64,000 bases of DNA, taken from NCBI RefSeq assembly GCF_003937915.1, contig NZ_RHUM01000002.1, positions 372,001-436,000 on the forward strand. Direction: 5' to 3'. Made by a program: the position numbers and the translations under genes. Below the pieces are notes generated by a model that was given only the letters and a program-made list of their open reading frames with translations, was not told where the DNA came from and ran no database searches. The stretch comes from Erwinia sp. 198 (lineage in GTDB: Bacteria; Pseudomonadota; Gammaproteobacteria; Enterobacterales; Enterobacteriaceae). Below are positions 45,351 through 54,945 of this stretch, one piece after another (position 1 is the first letter of the stretch; each line of letters starts with the position of its first letter).

Positions 45351-46411
45351 CCACGAAATATTTTGCCCTGCTGACCAGCCAGGGCGCGGCCAGGCTGGCG
45401 AACGCTGCGGCGCTCGGCACAACGCTGCAGATTACCGAAATGGCCGTGGGCGACGGCGGCGGCACGCTGCCCACGCCCGATGCGGCACAAACCAGGCTTA
45501 TCGGCGAAAAGCGCCGGGCCTCGCTGAACGCGCTGACGGTTGACGCGGCCAACAGCAGCCAGATTATTGCCGAGCAGATTATCCCCGAAAGCGAGGGCGG
45601 CTTCTGGATCCGGGAAATCGGGCTGTTTGACGCCGACGGCGTGCTGATTGCCGTGGCTAACTGCGCGGAAACCTACAAGCCGCAGCTCGCCGAGGGCAGC
45701 GGCCGCACGCAGACGGTGCGCATGATTTTAATCGTCAACAGCACAAGCGCGGTCACGCTGAAAATCGACCCTGCCGTGGTGCTGGCTACGCGGCAGTACG
45801 TCGATAACGCGGTGATTGAGGTAAAGGCGTATGCCGACAAGGCGCTGGCCGCGCACGTTGCGGCAGCGAACCCGCACGGCCAGTATCTGCAGACGGCCAA
45901 CGCGCTGGCAGAAATTAAGGACGCCGGACTGGTTGCGAAAGCACTTGCCGCGCTGGGCCTGGGCGACGGGTCGGCGGTGCCGGTTGGCGTACCTCTGCCT
46001 TATCCGGCGGCAACCGCCCCCGCTGGCTGGCTGAAGTGCAACGGCGCCTCGTTCAGCGCCACGACCTATCCGCTGCTGGCGAAGGCCTATCCGTCGCTGA
46101 AGCTGCCCGACCTGCGAGGCGAGTTTATTCGCGGCTGGGACGACGGGCGCGGCGTGGATACCGGGCGCGCCGTTCAGTCCTCACAGTTAGATGCGATGGG
46201 GGTTGGCTACGCGTCTAACGGCCTGACGGTTAAAAGTCTTTTGGTACTTACCAGCCGGGCAGCCCAAAGCTCTGATGCCATTAACGGCATTGCTGACGGG
46301 AGCAATTTTTCTGACGGCACCGGCACATCCGTCACGCGGCTGGTTATTCGCTCTGCTGCTGAAACCCGCCCGCGCAATATCGCGTTTAACTACATCGTGA
46401 GGGCCGCATAA
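45347..46411 (+). CDS. H: Tail fibre protein gpH
   Basis: 354-aa host-recognition fibre, much shorter than P2 gpH (669). Residues 1-160 are the conserved baseplate-binding region (YFALLTSQGAARLANAAALG, GFWIREIGLFD). A short helical stretch with AANPHGQYL follows, then a phage tail-collar domain (about 210-260, VGVPLPYPAATAPAGWLKCNG, LPDLRGEFIRGWDDG) and a variable tip ending RPRNIAFNYIVRA. It overlaps I by 4 bp and G by 1 bp. Confidence 0.9.
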   Translation: MTTKYFALLTSQGAARLANAAALGTTLQITEMAVGDGGGTLPTPDAAQTRLIGEKRRASLNALTVDAANSSQIIAEQIIPESEGGFWIREIGLFDADGVLIAVANCAETYKPQLAEGSGRTQTVRMILIVNSTSAVTLKIDPAVVLATRQYVDNAVIEVKAYADKALAAHVAAANPHGQYLQTANALAEIKDAGLVAKALAALGLGDGSAVPVGVPLPYPAATAPAGWLKCNGASFSATTYPLLAKAYPSLKLPDLRGEFIRGWDDGRGVDTGRAVQSSQLDAMGVGYASNGLTVKSLLVLTSRAAQSSDAINGIADGSNFSDGTGTSVTRLVIRSAAETRPRNIAFNYIVRAA

Positions 46412-47001
46412 TGGCAACGATTACCCTGGATAAAAACGGCCTGGCAAAAGCGTCCGGCACGCTGACCGTTTATAACTACGACAGCCTGAGCGGCGAGTTT
46501 ACCGGCGCAACGGATGAATATTTACCGCAGGGCGTGGGCGTTCCGGCGTGCGCCTGCAGCAGCGCGCCACCGTCTGCAGAAACCGGCTTTGTGTCAATTT
46601 ACCGGGACGGCGGCTGGCAGACCGTGGCCGATCGCCGGGGCGAAACGGTTTATTCCACGGCGGACGGCTCGGCGACAGCAATCACCGCGCCGGGCGATTA
46701 CCCGGCAGGCACCACCACACAGGCACCGGCAACCGCCTTTGATAAGTGGGATGGCGAAAAATGGGTAACGGACGGTGACGCGCAGCAGGCTGCAGCGGTG
46801 AGCGAAGCCGAAGCGGAAAAGGCAGCGCGCATCAGCGAAGCCAACACCACGACGCAGGCGTGGCAGACGCAGCTCAGGCTCGACATGATCACCGATGCGG
46901 ATAAGGCATCGCTTACCGCGTGGATGAAGTATGTGCAGGCTGTGCAGACTTTAGATCTATCAACCACAACAGATATAGAATGGCCAAGCAAACCTAATTA
47001 A
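46411..47001 (+). CDS. G: Tail fibre assembly chaperone gpG
   Basis: 196-aa Tfa-family chaperone. The N-terminal half (FTGATDEYLPQGVGVPACACSSAPPSAETGFVSIYRDGGWQTVADRRGETVY) and the WDGEKWV...end TDIEWPSKPN are typical. It folds and trimerises the fibre tip. The last 20 bases are followed by an AT-rich accessory gene. Confidence 0.9.
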   Translation: MATITLDKNGLAKASGTLTVYNYDSLSGEFTGATDEYLPQGVGVPACACSSAPPSAETGFVSIYRDGGWQTVADRRGETVYSTADGSATAITAPGDYPAGTTTQAPATAFDKWDGEKWVTDGDAQQAAAVSEAEAEKAARISEANTTTQAWQTQLRLDMITDADKASLTAWMKYVQAVQTLDLSTTTDIEWPSKPN

Positions 47002-47036
47002 AATTGCGGGATGCTTATATGGCATCCCTTCACATA

Positions 47037-47996
47037 CTATTTATTATAAAAAGCGACAGCTATTAAATAAATCGAGAATATCCCTATGAAAACTATCGCA
47101 AAAAACACATCAAAGAGTGCTTTTTTGAAACTGAAATAACTTCTTTTTTCTGCAAGAAGTTTTTCATCAATGATGTTATAATCACGAGATAATTCCGATA
47201 TGATGTGCCCTATGTATACATGGTTTATAAGGTTTGCTGCAAGGCTGAGTTGAAGTTTACTTAATAAATCTTTATTTTTAATTTCAATAACTACCTTTGC
47301 AGGCATTAATGCTCTTATAGATTTAAATGCGTCATTGTTTTGCTCAATGATATAATCAGTGGGGGTTGTGTCACGAAGCGCTCTTTCTAAATTAAGCATT
47401 GGGATCGTGAACTCTTGTAAATCATTTTCATTAATAGAACCAGATGAGTTAAATTTCTCAGAGGCGGTTTTTATCGCATCGGAAGCTTTTTCTAATAAAG
47501 GCGCTAATGTCGCCACTTTAGCTCTTGCTTCAGATGTACGATAATTTATTAAACCCCAAAGAAATAAAAAAAAGGGGATGCTTGCTAAGAGAAGTTTTTT
47601 GAATTGCTCTAAGGTTTCTTCGCCTTTTTTCTCTTGATTTTGAACTACCGCTTCTTTTTGGTTGTCATTTATTTTCTGTAGTTGTGTTTTTATTTCAGAA
47701 AGAATGGAAGCCATAATGGAAAAGTTTTTTTCAGAGTTGTATTGTAGATCAAAAGGAAGGCTTAGAGATGTATCGCCTATATTATTAAATGTATAAGAGG
47801 TGTTTGGTGAGTGATTCAAGGTTGTGCTTATATCGTGCAATATTTTAGTTGTAACCACATCTGAATTTTCAACGTTTTTTTGAATTCTACATAAATTTAC
47901 AGGATGTGGCATGTTCACCGTGTTAGTGCTTTGATAATGGCTAGATACAGGGGTGCAACCTGTTATAAAAATAGTAAACAGAATCCAAATTTTCAC
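47037..47996 (-). CDS. AT-rich accessory lipoprotein/membrane protein at the G-FI (fun/Z) locus
   Basis: 319-aa protein. The N-terminus is a lipobox signal peptide ending FITGC (Cys14). A transmembrane helix follows at about residues 132-150, a soluble helical domain (about 155-285), and a second hydrophobic helix near 290-315. The gene is very AT-rich and on the opposite strand to the tail genes. P2 carries fun(Z), which blocks phage T5, at the same position. No domain was recognised, so exclusion is inferred from place, composition and membrane topology. Confidence 0.65.
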   Translation of the reverse strand: MKIWILFTIFITGCTPVSSHYQSTNTVNMPHPVNLCRIQKNVENSDVVTTKILHDISTTLNHSPNTSYTFNNIGDTSLSLPFDLQYNSEKNFSIMASILSEIKTQLQKINDNQKEAVVQNQEKKGEETLEQFKKLLLASIPFFLFLWGLINYRTSEARAKVATLAPLLEKASDAIKTASEKFNSSGSINENDLQEFTIPMLNLERALRDTTPTDYIIEQNNDAFKSIRALMPAKVVIEIKNKDLLSKLQLSLAANLINHVYIGHIISELSRDYNIIDEKLLAEKRSYFSFKKALFDVFFAIVFIGIFSIYLIAVAFYNK

Positions 47997-48183
47997 TATG
48001 CCTCCATTCTAATATTGTTTGCAGATTGATTTAGGTAACTTTTTTGTTACTGCATTGTAATGAAACGTGCGTTCCTTGACCATTTTTGATTTATGTCCTT
48101 TGAGCTATCAGCAAACCCCAATCGCATGCACCGCCGCGCCTGAACGGGCAATCTGAGCGCACCCATTTAACGGAGTGCATCAG
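47997..48183. other. Intergenic region between the accessory gene and FI
   Basis: About 190 bp, AT-rich, holding the start region of the FETUD operon. It is the expected place of an Ogr-activated late promoter; a TGT-N12-ACA box could not be fixed. Confidence 0.4.
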
Positions 48184-49353
48184 ATGTCTGATTATCATCA
48201 CGGTGTCCGCGTCGTCGAAATCAACGACGGCACGCGCACCATTTCCACCGTCTCCACGGCGATTGTCGGGCTGGTCTGTACCGCCGAAGACGCCGACGCG
48301 ACCGCGTTCCCGCTGAACATGCCGGTACTCCTGACCAACGTGCAGGCCGGTATTGCCAAAGCCGGTAAAAAAGGCACGCTGGCCGCGTCCCTGCAGGCGA
48401 TTGCTGACCAGTCAAAGCCCGTTACCGTCGTGGTGCGCGTGGCCGAAGGCGCAACCGACGCGGAAACCATCTCCAATATCATCGGCACCACCGACGAAAA
48501 CGGCCAGTATACCGGCATGAAGGCGCTGTTAAGCGCGCAGACCCAGCTCGACGTCAAGCCGCGCATCCTCGGCGTGCCGGGCCTCGATTCGCTGGAGGTG
48601 GCGACCGCGCTTGCCAGCATCGCGCAGCAGCTGCGCGCCTTCTGCTACGTCTCGGCGTGGAACTGCAAAACCGTTTCCGACGCCATGAAGTACCGCGAGA
48701 ACTTCAGCCAGCGCGAAATCATGGTTATCTGGCCGGATTTCATTGCCTGGAACACCACGGCCAACGCGTCCGAAACCGCCTACGCCACCGCCCGCGCGCT
48801 GGGCCTGCGCGCCAAAATCGACAACGACACCGGCTGGCACAAGACGCTTTCTAACGTCGGCGTGAACGGCGTCACCGGTATTTCGGCGGGCGTCTTCTGG
48901 GACTTGCAGCAGACCGGCACCGACGCCGACCTGCTTAACGAAGCCTGTGTGACCACCCTTATCCGCAAGGACGGCTTTCGCTTCTGGGGCAACCGCACCT
49001 GCAGCGACGATCCGCTGTTCGCGTTTGAGAACTACATCCGCACCGCGCAGGTACTGGCCGACACGATGGCCGAGGCGCATATGTGGGCCAACGACAAGCC
49101 GCTGACGCCGGTACTGGTGCGCGAGATTATCGCGGGCATCAATGCCAAATTCCGCGAGCTGGTCAACGCCGGTTATCTGCTGGGCGCGTCGTGCTGGTAT
49201 GACGAGGCGGCCAACGACAAGGATACGCTGAAGGCGGGCAGGCTGTCGATTGACTACGACTACACGCCGGTGCCACCGCTGGAAGATTTAACCCTGCGCC
49301 AGCGTATTACCGACTCCTATCTGGCGAACTTCGCCGCGTCCGTTAACAGCTGA
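48184..49353 (+). CDS. FI: Tail sheath protein gpFI
   Basis: 389-aa contractile sheath subunit (P2 FI 395). MSDYHHGVRVVEINDGTRTI, then TAIVGLVCTAEDAD and a C-terminal domain ending YDYTPVPPLEDLTLRQRITDSYLANFAASVN. The ATG at 48184, not an in-frame one 9 bases upstream, has GGAG at good spacing. Part of this gene is duplicated in the remnant at 23275-23731. Confidence 0.95.
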   Translation: MSDYHHGVRVVEINDGTRTISTVSTAIVGLVCTAEDADATAFPLNMPVLLTNVQAGIAKAGKKGTLAASLQAIADQSKPVTVVVRVAEGATDAETISNIIGTTDENGQYTGMKALLSAQTQLDVKPRILGVPGLDSLEVATALASIAQQLRAFCYVSAWNCKTVSDAMKYRENFSQREIMVIWPDFIAWNTTANASETAYATARALGLRAKIDNDTGWHKTLSNVGVNGVTGISAGVFWDLQQTGTDADLLNEACVTTLIRKDGFRFWGNRTCSDDPLFAFENYIRTAQVLADTMAEAHMWANDKPLTPVLVREIIAGINAKFRELVNAGYLLGASCWYDEAANDKDTLKAGRLSIDYDYTPVPPLEDLTLRQRITDSYLANFAASVNS

Positions 49354-49363
49354 GGACTTTTAA

Positions 49364-49873
49364 ATGGCACTGCCACGAAAACTAAAGGGAATGAACCTTT
49401 TTAACGACGCCAACAGCTATCAGGGCGTTGTGACCAGCGTCACGCTGCCGAAGCTGAGCCGCAAGCTTGACCCGTTCCGGGGCGGCGGCATGAGCGGCGC
49501 GGCGCATATCGATATGGGCCTCGACGACGACGCGCTGGATATGGAATGGAGCATCGGCGGCATCGACGAGCTGGTGCTGACTCAGTGGGGCGCAACGTCC
49601 GTGCCGCTGCGTTTTACCGGCTCGTACCAGCGCGACGACACCGGCGAGGAAATCCCGGTGGAAATTGAGGTACGCGGAAAACATCAGGCGTTTGATTTTG
49701 GCGAGGCCAAACAGGGCGAGGACACGGAAACCAAAATCACCACCAAATGCACCTATTACAAAATGACCTTTAACGGCAAAGAGCTGATCGAAATCGACAC
49801 CATCAACATGGTGGAGAAAGTGAACGGCACCGACCGTCTGGAGCAGCGCCGCAAAAATATCGGCCTCGTTTAA
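49364..49873 (+). CDS. FII: Tail tube protein gpFII
   Basis: 169-aa tube subunit (P2 FII 172). Characteristic MALPRKLKGMNLFNDANSYQGVVTSVTLPKL start and RRKNIGL end. It lies 10 bp after FI. Confidence 0.95.
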   Translation: MALPRKLKGMNLFNDANSYQGVVTSVTLPKLSRKLDPFRGGGMSGAAHIDMGLDDDALDMEWSIGGIDELVLTQWGATSVPLRFTGSYQRDDTGEEIPVEIEVRGKHQAFDFGEAKQGEDTETKITTKCTYYKMTFNGKELIEIDTINMVEKVNGTDRLEQRRKNIGLV

Positions 49874-49927
49874 CCCCTGCGCCAGCGCCGGGCGCTGGCC
49901 TTATCCCCTTTTACAGAGAGAACAATC

Positions 49928-50206
49928 ATGGAAAACAAAGAAAACACCGTTACCCTGGAAACCCCGGTGATGCGCGGCGAGCAGGCAATTAATACCGTTG
50001 AGGTGATTAAGCCCAACTCCGGCGCGCTGCGCGGCACCCGCCTTGCCGACCTTGCAGGCTCGGACGTGGACACGCTGATCACCGTACTGCCGCGCATTAC
50101 CCTGCCCGCGCTGACGAAGGCCGAGTGTCTGAACCTCGACCCGGCCGACCTGATTGCGCTGGCCGGTAAGGTGATTGGTTTTTTGTCGCCGAAGTCGGAC
50201 GCGTAA
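49928..50206 (+). CDS. E: Tail protein gpE
   Basis: 92-aa protein (P2 gpE 91), chaperone for tape-measure assembly. AGGAG-like AGAGAGAACAATC precedes the ATG. Near its end the slippery heptamer TTTTTTG (50179-50185) lets ribosomes shift to make E+E'. Confidence 0.9.
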   Translation: MENKENTVTLETPVMRGEQAINTVEVIKPNSGALRGTRLADLAGSDVDTLITVLPRITLPALTKAECLNLDPADLIALAGKVIGFLSPKSDA

Positions 50207-50361
50207 GCTGGCCCAAAGCGCTGACCGTTAACGACCTGATGGCGGACATAGCGACGGTGTTTCACTGGCCGCCGTCTGAAATGTACGCCATGCCGCTGGC
50301 CGAACTTATCGACTGGCGGCATAAGGCCATCATTCGCAGCGGAGTAAAGACCGATGAATAA
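49928..50361 (+). CDS. E': Tail protein gpE+E' made by -1 frameshift
   Basis: A -1 shift at T-TTT-TTG, at 50179-50185, joins gpE to a second frame that continues VAEVGRVSWPKALTVNDLMADIATVFHWPPSEMYAMPLAELIDW and stops at 50361, giving about 144 aa (P2 E+E' 142). The downstream frame has no start of its own and closely resembles the P2 E' extension. The GpG/GpGT-like pair of lambda is the known analogue. The end overlaps gene T. Confidence 0.85.
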
Positions 50362-52804
50362 CCTCAAGTTGCAGGTGCTGCTGAAGGCGGTAGACCAGGC
50401 GACGCGCCCGTTTAAGGCCATTCAGAACCAGACGAAAAAGCTGGCGGGCGGCATCCGCGACGCGCAAAGCAGCCTGAAGGAACTGGACGCGCAGGCGGCG
50501 AAGATTGACGGCTTTCGCAAATCAAGCGCACAGCTGGCCGTCACGCAGCAGAGCCTGAAGGACGCCAAAGCCGAGGCGGCCGCGCTGGCCGTGGCCTTTA
50601 AAAACACCGAAAAGCCCACCACGGCGCAGGCCCGCGCGCTGGAAAAAGCCCGGCAGGCGGCGGGCGCGTTGCAGACCAAAAGCAACGGCCTGCGCCTGTC
50701 GGTGCAGCAGCAGCGCGAGGCGCTGAACGCCGCCGGGATCTCCACCAAAAACCTCGGCAGCGAGCAGCAGCGGCTGAAAACCGCCGCCGCCCAGGCGACC
50801 GTCAGCCTGAGCCGTCAGAAAATGGAGCTGCAGCGCCTGAACCAGCAGCAGGAGCGGCTGAACCAGACCGGCGAACGCTACCGCAGGGGCCAGGAGCTGT
50901 CGGCGAAAATGCGCAACGTCGGCGCGGCCGGTGTCGGTGCGGCCACGGTTGGCGCGGTCGCGGCATCTTCCGTGCTGCGTCCGGGCTACGACTTCGCGCT
51001 GGCCAACTCCACGCTTCAGGCAACGCTCGGCATTGATAAAAACTCCGCTGACTTTCAGTCGCTGCGCACCCAGGCGCGCAGCATCGGCGACAACACGGCG
51101 GCCTCGGCCAACGACGCCGCGCAGGCGCAAATCGTTATCGCCAAATCGGGCGCGAACGTTGACGACATTAAGGCGGCCACGCCGGTAACGCTGAATATGT
51201 CGCTGGCAAACAATCGCACGATGGAAGAAAGCGCCGAGCTTTTAATGAGCACGAAAAACGCGTTCGGGCTGGCTAACAGCGAGGTCGCGCACCTGGGCGA
51301 CGTGATATCCGCGACGCTCAATAAAACCGCGACAAAATTCGACGACCTGAGCGACGCCATGCCCTACGTCGCATCGGTGGCAAAAAACGCTAAGGTCAGC
51401 GCCGAGCAGACGGCGGCGATGATTGGCGCGCTGGCAAACAACGGCACCACCGGCAGCATGGCCGGGACGGGCATTCGCGCCATGCTGCTGCGCGTGCAGG
51501 GGCCGACCGGCGAGGCGTTTAAGGCGATTAAAGAGCTGGGCGTGAAGACCGCCGACGGCAAGGGCAACCTGCGGCCGTTTTTCACCATCCTGAAGGAGAT
51601 GCAAAAGTCCTTTGATAAAAACAGGCTCGGCGATACCCAGCAGGCGGAATACCTGAAGACCATCTTCGGCGAGGAGGCCGCGTCGGCAGCCGTCACGCTG
51701 ATGAAATCCGCCGCCAGCGGCCAGCTTGATAAACTGACGAAAACCTTTAAAGGCTCGGACGGCAGCACGGCGAAGCTGGTCAGCGTGCAGCAGGACAACC
51801 TCGGCGGCGATCTTAAAGAACTGCAGTCGGCCAAAGAGGCTATCGGCACCGATCTGTTTGACGGCCTCGATAAGACCCTGCGCTCGCTGACAAAGCAAAC
51901 CACGAAATTTTTGCTGAACGTGGACGGCTGGATCCAGAAAAACCCAATGCTGGCAAAGGGGATGGCCCTGGCCGCCACGGCGGGACTGGTTTTAGTGGGC
52001 GCGATTGGTGCGATTGGCCTTGTCGCCTGGCCGGTGATTACCGGCGTTAATGCGCTTATCGGCGGCGCGGGCCTGCTTCGCACCGCCTTTACCAAAGCGG
52101 GCGAGGCTATCGTAACGGAAATGGGCCTTATTTCATGGCCGGTCGTGGCCGTGGTGGCCGCCGTGGTTGCGGGGGCGCTGCTGATCCGTAAGTACTGGCA
52201 GCCGATTAAGGCATTTATGGGCGGCGTGGCCGAGGGCTTTGCTGCCGCGGCGGGGCCAATAAGCGACGCCTTTGCGCCGCTGAAGCCCGTCCTTGACTGG
52301 GTAACTGACAAGGTAAAGGCCGCATGGAACTGGTTTAAAAAGCTGCTGGAGCCGGTGAAGTCCACGCAGGCGGAGCTGAAAAACGCCGGGGACATGGGCA
52401 AAAAGTTTGGTAACGCGCTGGCCGAGGGGCTGAAGATACCCGGCAAAGCGCTCGACCAGCTTACGAACGGCATCACGTGGATGCTGGAAAAGCTGCATCT
52501 TATCGACAGCAAGTCGGGTGATTTAAAAGACAAGGTGCCGGGCGGCGATCCGAAGGATAAGCACGACCCGGTCGCGCCGAACGGCCTGCCGTGGAGCCTG
52601 GCCGATACCGGCCCCGCCTATAAGCCGGTAACGTCCCCGGCTGCGGGCGGCTACAGCGACCAGAGCCAGAACAACTATCAGTACGATATCCACATGCATC
52701 CGGGCATGACCAAAGACGACGCGCTGGCGCTGATGGCGCAGCAGCAGGCGCGCAACGACCGCAACCGCCAGGCGCAGCAGCGCAGCAAAATGGGATGGGA
52801 ATAA
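50354..52804 (+). CDS. T: Tape measure protein gpT
   Basis: 816-aa protein (P2 gpT 815) that sets tail length. It has a long N-terminal coiled coil (about 20-180, rich in Gln, Lys, Ala) and a hydrophobic membrane region at about 530-620. A family-specific core near 215-480 includes TMEESAELLMSTKNAFG, and the end is soluble with Pro/Gln-rich repeats. Confidence 0.95.
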   Translation: MNNLKLQVLLKAVDQATRPFKAIQNQTKKLAGGIRDAQSSLKELDAQAAKIDGFRKSSAQLAVTQQSLKDAKAEAAALAVAFKNTEKPTTAQARALEKARQAAGALQTKSNGLRLSVQQQREALNAAGISTKNLGSEQQRLKTAAAQATVSLSRQKMELQRLNQQQERLNQTGERYRRGQELSAKMRNVGAAGVGAATVGAVAASSVLRPGYDFALANSTLQATLGIDKNSADFQSLRTQARSIGDNTAASANDAAQAQIVIAKSGANVDDIKAATPVTLNMSLANNRTMEESAELLMSTKNAFGLANSEVAHLGDVISATLNKTATKFDDLSDAMPYVASVAKNAKVSAEQTAAMIGALANNGTTGSMAGTGIRAMLLRVQGPTGEAFKAIKELGVKTADGKGNLRPFFTILKEMQKSFDKNRLGDTQQAEYLKTIFGEEAASAAVTLMKSAASGQLDKLTKTFKGSDGSTAKLVSVQQDNLGGDLKELQSAKEAIGTDLFDGLDKTLRSLTKQTTKFLLNVDGWIQKNPMLAKGMALAATAGLVLVGAIGAIGLVAWPVITGVNALIGGAGLLRTAFTKAGEAIVTEMGLISWPVVAVVAAVVAGALLIRKYWQPIKAFMGGVAEGFAAAAGPISDAFAPLKPVLDWVTDKVKAAWNWFKKLLEPVKSTQAELKNAGDMGKKFGNALAEGLKIPGKALDQLTNGITWMLEKLHLIDSKSGDLKDKVPGGDPKDKHDPVAPNGLPWSLADTGPAYKPVTSPAAGGYSDQSQNNYQYDIHMHPGMTKDDALALMAQQQARNDRNRQAQQRSKMGWE

Positions 52805-52806
52805 AC

Positions 52807-53334
52807 ATGATGATGATTTACGGGCTGCTGCCGTTTATGCGCCAGACGCTGCCCTATTCGGACATGCAGCAGAATATCGACTACCGCTGGCCCACAAACA
52901 GCCGCGTCGGGCAGCGGGCGTCGGCGCAGTTTCTCGGCGTGGGCGATGAAAAAATTACCCTGACCGGCGAGCTGCGCCCGGAAGTCACGGGCGGCGCAAT
53001 CTCATTGCTGAGCTTTAAGCTGCTGGCCGACGAGGGGCGGGCATGGCCGCTGATTGGCGGCAACGGCACCATTTACGGGATGTACGTCACGGAGAACTTT
53101 TCGGCCTCGCACAGCGAGTTTTTAAGCAACGGCAGCGCGTTGAAAATCACCTTTACGCTGAGCCTGAAGCGCGTTGACGAGTCGTTAACGTCGATGTTCG
53201 GCGACCTGCAGAAGCAGGCCGACGGGCTGATAAGCGGCGCGGGCAGCCTGCCCAGCCAGGTCACATCGGTTATCAGCCAGGCGAAAACCACCGCCGCCAG
53301 CGTGAGCGCAACCGTGGGCGGGCTGCTGTCATGA
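52807..53334 (+). CDS. U: Tail protein gpU
   Basis: 175-aa protein with MMMIYGLLPFMRQTLPYSDMQQN and HSEFLSNGSALKITFTLSLKRVD. It is the tail terminator/baseplate-hub adaptor. The ATG at 52807 is 2 bp after the T stop. A frame start within T at 52795 is unlikely. Confidence 0.92.
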   Translation: MMMIYGLLPFMRQTLPYSDMQQNIDYRWPTNSRVGQRASAQFLGVGDEKITLTGELRPEVTGGAISLLSFKLLADEGRAWPLIGGNGTIYGMYVTENFSASHSEFLSNGSALKITFTLSLKRVDESLTSMFGDLQKQADGLISGAGSLPSQVTSVISQAKTTAASVSATVGGLLS

Positions 53335-54494
53335 GCATCAGCAGCATGGCAATACAGGCGGGCGCGCAGATGGCCCCGGACTTTATGCTGTCGGTCAACT
53401 CCAGGGACGTTACGGCCAATATCCGCGCCCGGCTTATCTCGCTGACGCTGACGGATAACCGGGGATTTGAGGCCGACCAGCTCGACCTTGAGCTGGACGA
53501 CGCCGACGGGCTGCTGGCGATGCCGGTGCGCGGCGCGGTGATTAAGCTGTTTCTCGGCTGGAAAGGACAGGCGCTGGTCGGCAAGGGCGAGTTTACCGTG
53601 GACGAGGTGGAGCACCACGGCGCGCCGGACACCATGACCATCCGGGCGCGTAGCGCGGACTTTCGCGGGACGCTTAACTCGCGGCGCGAGGCGTCGTATC
53701 ACGATACCACCCTGGGCGAAGTCGTGAAGCAGATAGCCGGACGCAACAAGCTAAGCCCCGTGCTGGCCGCCGGTTTCGCCACGCAGGCGGTGAGCCATAT
53801 CGACCAGACGCAGGAAACCGACGCGGCGTTCCTGACGCGCCTTGCCACGCTGTACGGCGCGGTGGCCGCCGTGAAAGCAGGAAAGCTGCTGTTCCTGCGT
53901 CCGGGCAGCGGCGTAACGGCCAGCGGCAAACCGATCCCGCAGCTGAACATTACGCGACAGGACGGCGACCGGCACAGCTTCAGCATTGCCGACCGGGGCG
54001 CGTATACCGGCGTGTCGGCCAGCTGGCTGCACACTAGAGATCCGAAGCCGAAGAAGGTAAAGGTGAAGCGCAAGCCGAAGGAAAAGCACCTGCGCGCGCT
54101 GGAGCATCCGGCGGCCAGAAAGAAAAAGGCCACCGCTACCAAAACCCCGGAGGCAAAGGAAGGCGACTATCTGGCCGGCACGGAAGATAACGTGTTTACG
54201 CTGACCACGGTTTACGCCACCAAAGCCGCCGCCATGCGGGCCGCAAAGGCAAAATGGGACAAGCTGCAGCGCGGCGTCGCCGAGTTTTCGCTGACGCTGG
54301 CAATGGGCCGGGCAGATCTCTTCCCGGAAACGCCGGTAAGGGTAAGCGGGTTTAAGGCGGTGATCGACGCGCAGCCGTGGCTAATCAGCAAGGTAATGCA
54401 CAGCCTGAGCGGCAGCGGCTACACGACGGCGCTGGAGTTTGAGGTGTTTTTATCTGATGTCGACTACGATACGGAAGACGGTGAAACAGGGTGA
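53331..54494 (+). CDS. D: Baseplate hub protein gpD
   Basis: 387-aa protein, identical in length to P2 gpD, homologous to T4 gp27. Visible blocks: MAPDFMLSVNSRDVTANI, LTDNRGFEADQLDLELDDADG and IDQTQETDAAFLTRLA. A Lys-rich loop (54050-54150) is an insertion region. It overlaps U by 4 bp. Confidence 0.94.
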   Translation: MSISSMAIQAGAQMAPDFMLSVNSRDVTANIRARLISLTLTDNRGFEADQLDLELDDADGLLAMPVRGAVIKLFLGWKGQALVGKGEFTVDEVEHHGAPDTMTIRARSADFRGTLNSRREASYHDTTLGEVVKQIAGRNKLSPVLAAGFATQAVSHIDQTQETDAAFLTRLATLYGAVAAVKAGKLLFLRPGSGVTASGKPIPQLNITRQDGDRHSFSIADRGAYTGVSASWLHTRDPKPKKVKVKRKPKEKHLRALEHPAARKKKATATKTPEAKEGDYLAGTEDNVFTLTTVYATKAAAMRAAKAKWDKLQRGVAEFSLTLAMGRADLFPETPVRVSGFKAVIDAQPWLISKVMHSLSGSGYTTALEFEVFLSDVDYDTEDGETG

Positions 54495-54587
54495 TACAAT
54501 CATAAATTAAAATTTGCAAGTTAAAGTTTGATTATGCAAAATCCAAACACCCCTACCCCGCTTCGCTTTTTAAAGGTTAATTCGACA

Positions 54588-54806
54588 ATGATGCATTGCC
54601 CACTTTGCCAGACCGCTGCCCATGCCAAAAGCAGCCGCTATATCTCACGCGAGACTAAAGAACGCTATCATCAGTGCCAGAACATCAACTGCAGCTGCAC
54701 TTTCAAAACACATGAAAGCATCGCGGGTATGATCGTCTCGCCAGGACAAACTAATAAGGTACCGAGCTTTACCCATAACGCGCAACAGCCTTCCCTGCTC
54801 CATTGA
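54588..54806 (+). CDS. ogr: Late-gene activator Ogr
   Basis: 72-aa zinc-finger activator, the length of P2 Ogr, that recruits RNA polymerase alpha subunit to late promoters. Zinc ligands are CPLC and [29 protein letters not shown] is strongly conserved. An ATG 60 bases upstream adds a non-conserved leader; the ATG at 54588 (MMHCPLC) matches P2 (MFHCPKC). Confidence 0.93.
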   Translation: MMHCPLCQTAAHAKSSRYISRETKERYHQCQNINCSCTFKTHESIAGMIVSPGQTNKVPSFTHNAQQPSLLH

Positions 54807-54811
54807 TTATG

Positions 54812-54831
54812 CCCGCGAAAGCGGGTTTTTT
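54812..54831 (+). terminator. Terminator after ogr
   Basis: CCCGC GAAA GCGGG followed by six T. It separates the late FETUD-ogr transcript from the integrase promoter. Confidence 0.88.
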
Positions 54832-54925
54832 ACTCGCTTCAACGCTAAAGCCTCGACTTCTTATTGATTGCCAAAACATTCTTCATTAAGCCCTTTTGTA
54901 TGAAAGCCAAAAATCAAACATTGAA

Positions 54926-54945
54926 TACTGTTTTTATATACAGTA
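54926..54945. promoter_or_regulatory. LexA (SOS) box in the integrase promoter
   Basis: TACTGTTTTTATATACAGTA has both perfect half-sites (CTGT-N8-ACAG with flanking TA). It sits between TTGAAT and TATTTT, which are 17 bases apart, so LexA binding would block RNA polymerase directly. The integrase start is 30 bp downstream. Confidence 0.88.

Noticed and set aside
51364-52533. 389-codon minus-strand open frame inside the tape-measure gene
   Set aside because: Shadow of gene T; Ser/Ala-rich translation typical of antisense frames and no start signal.
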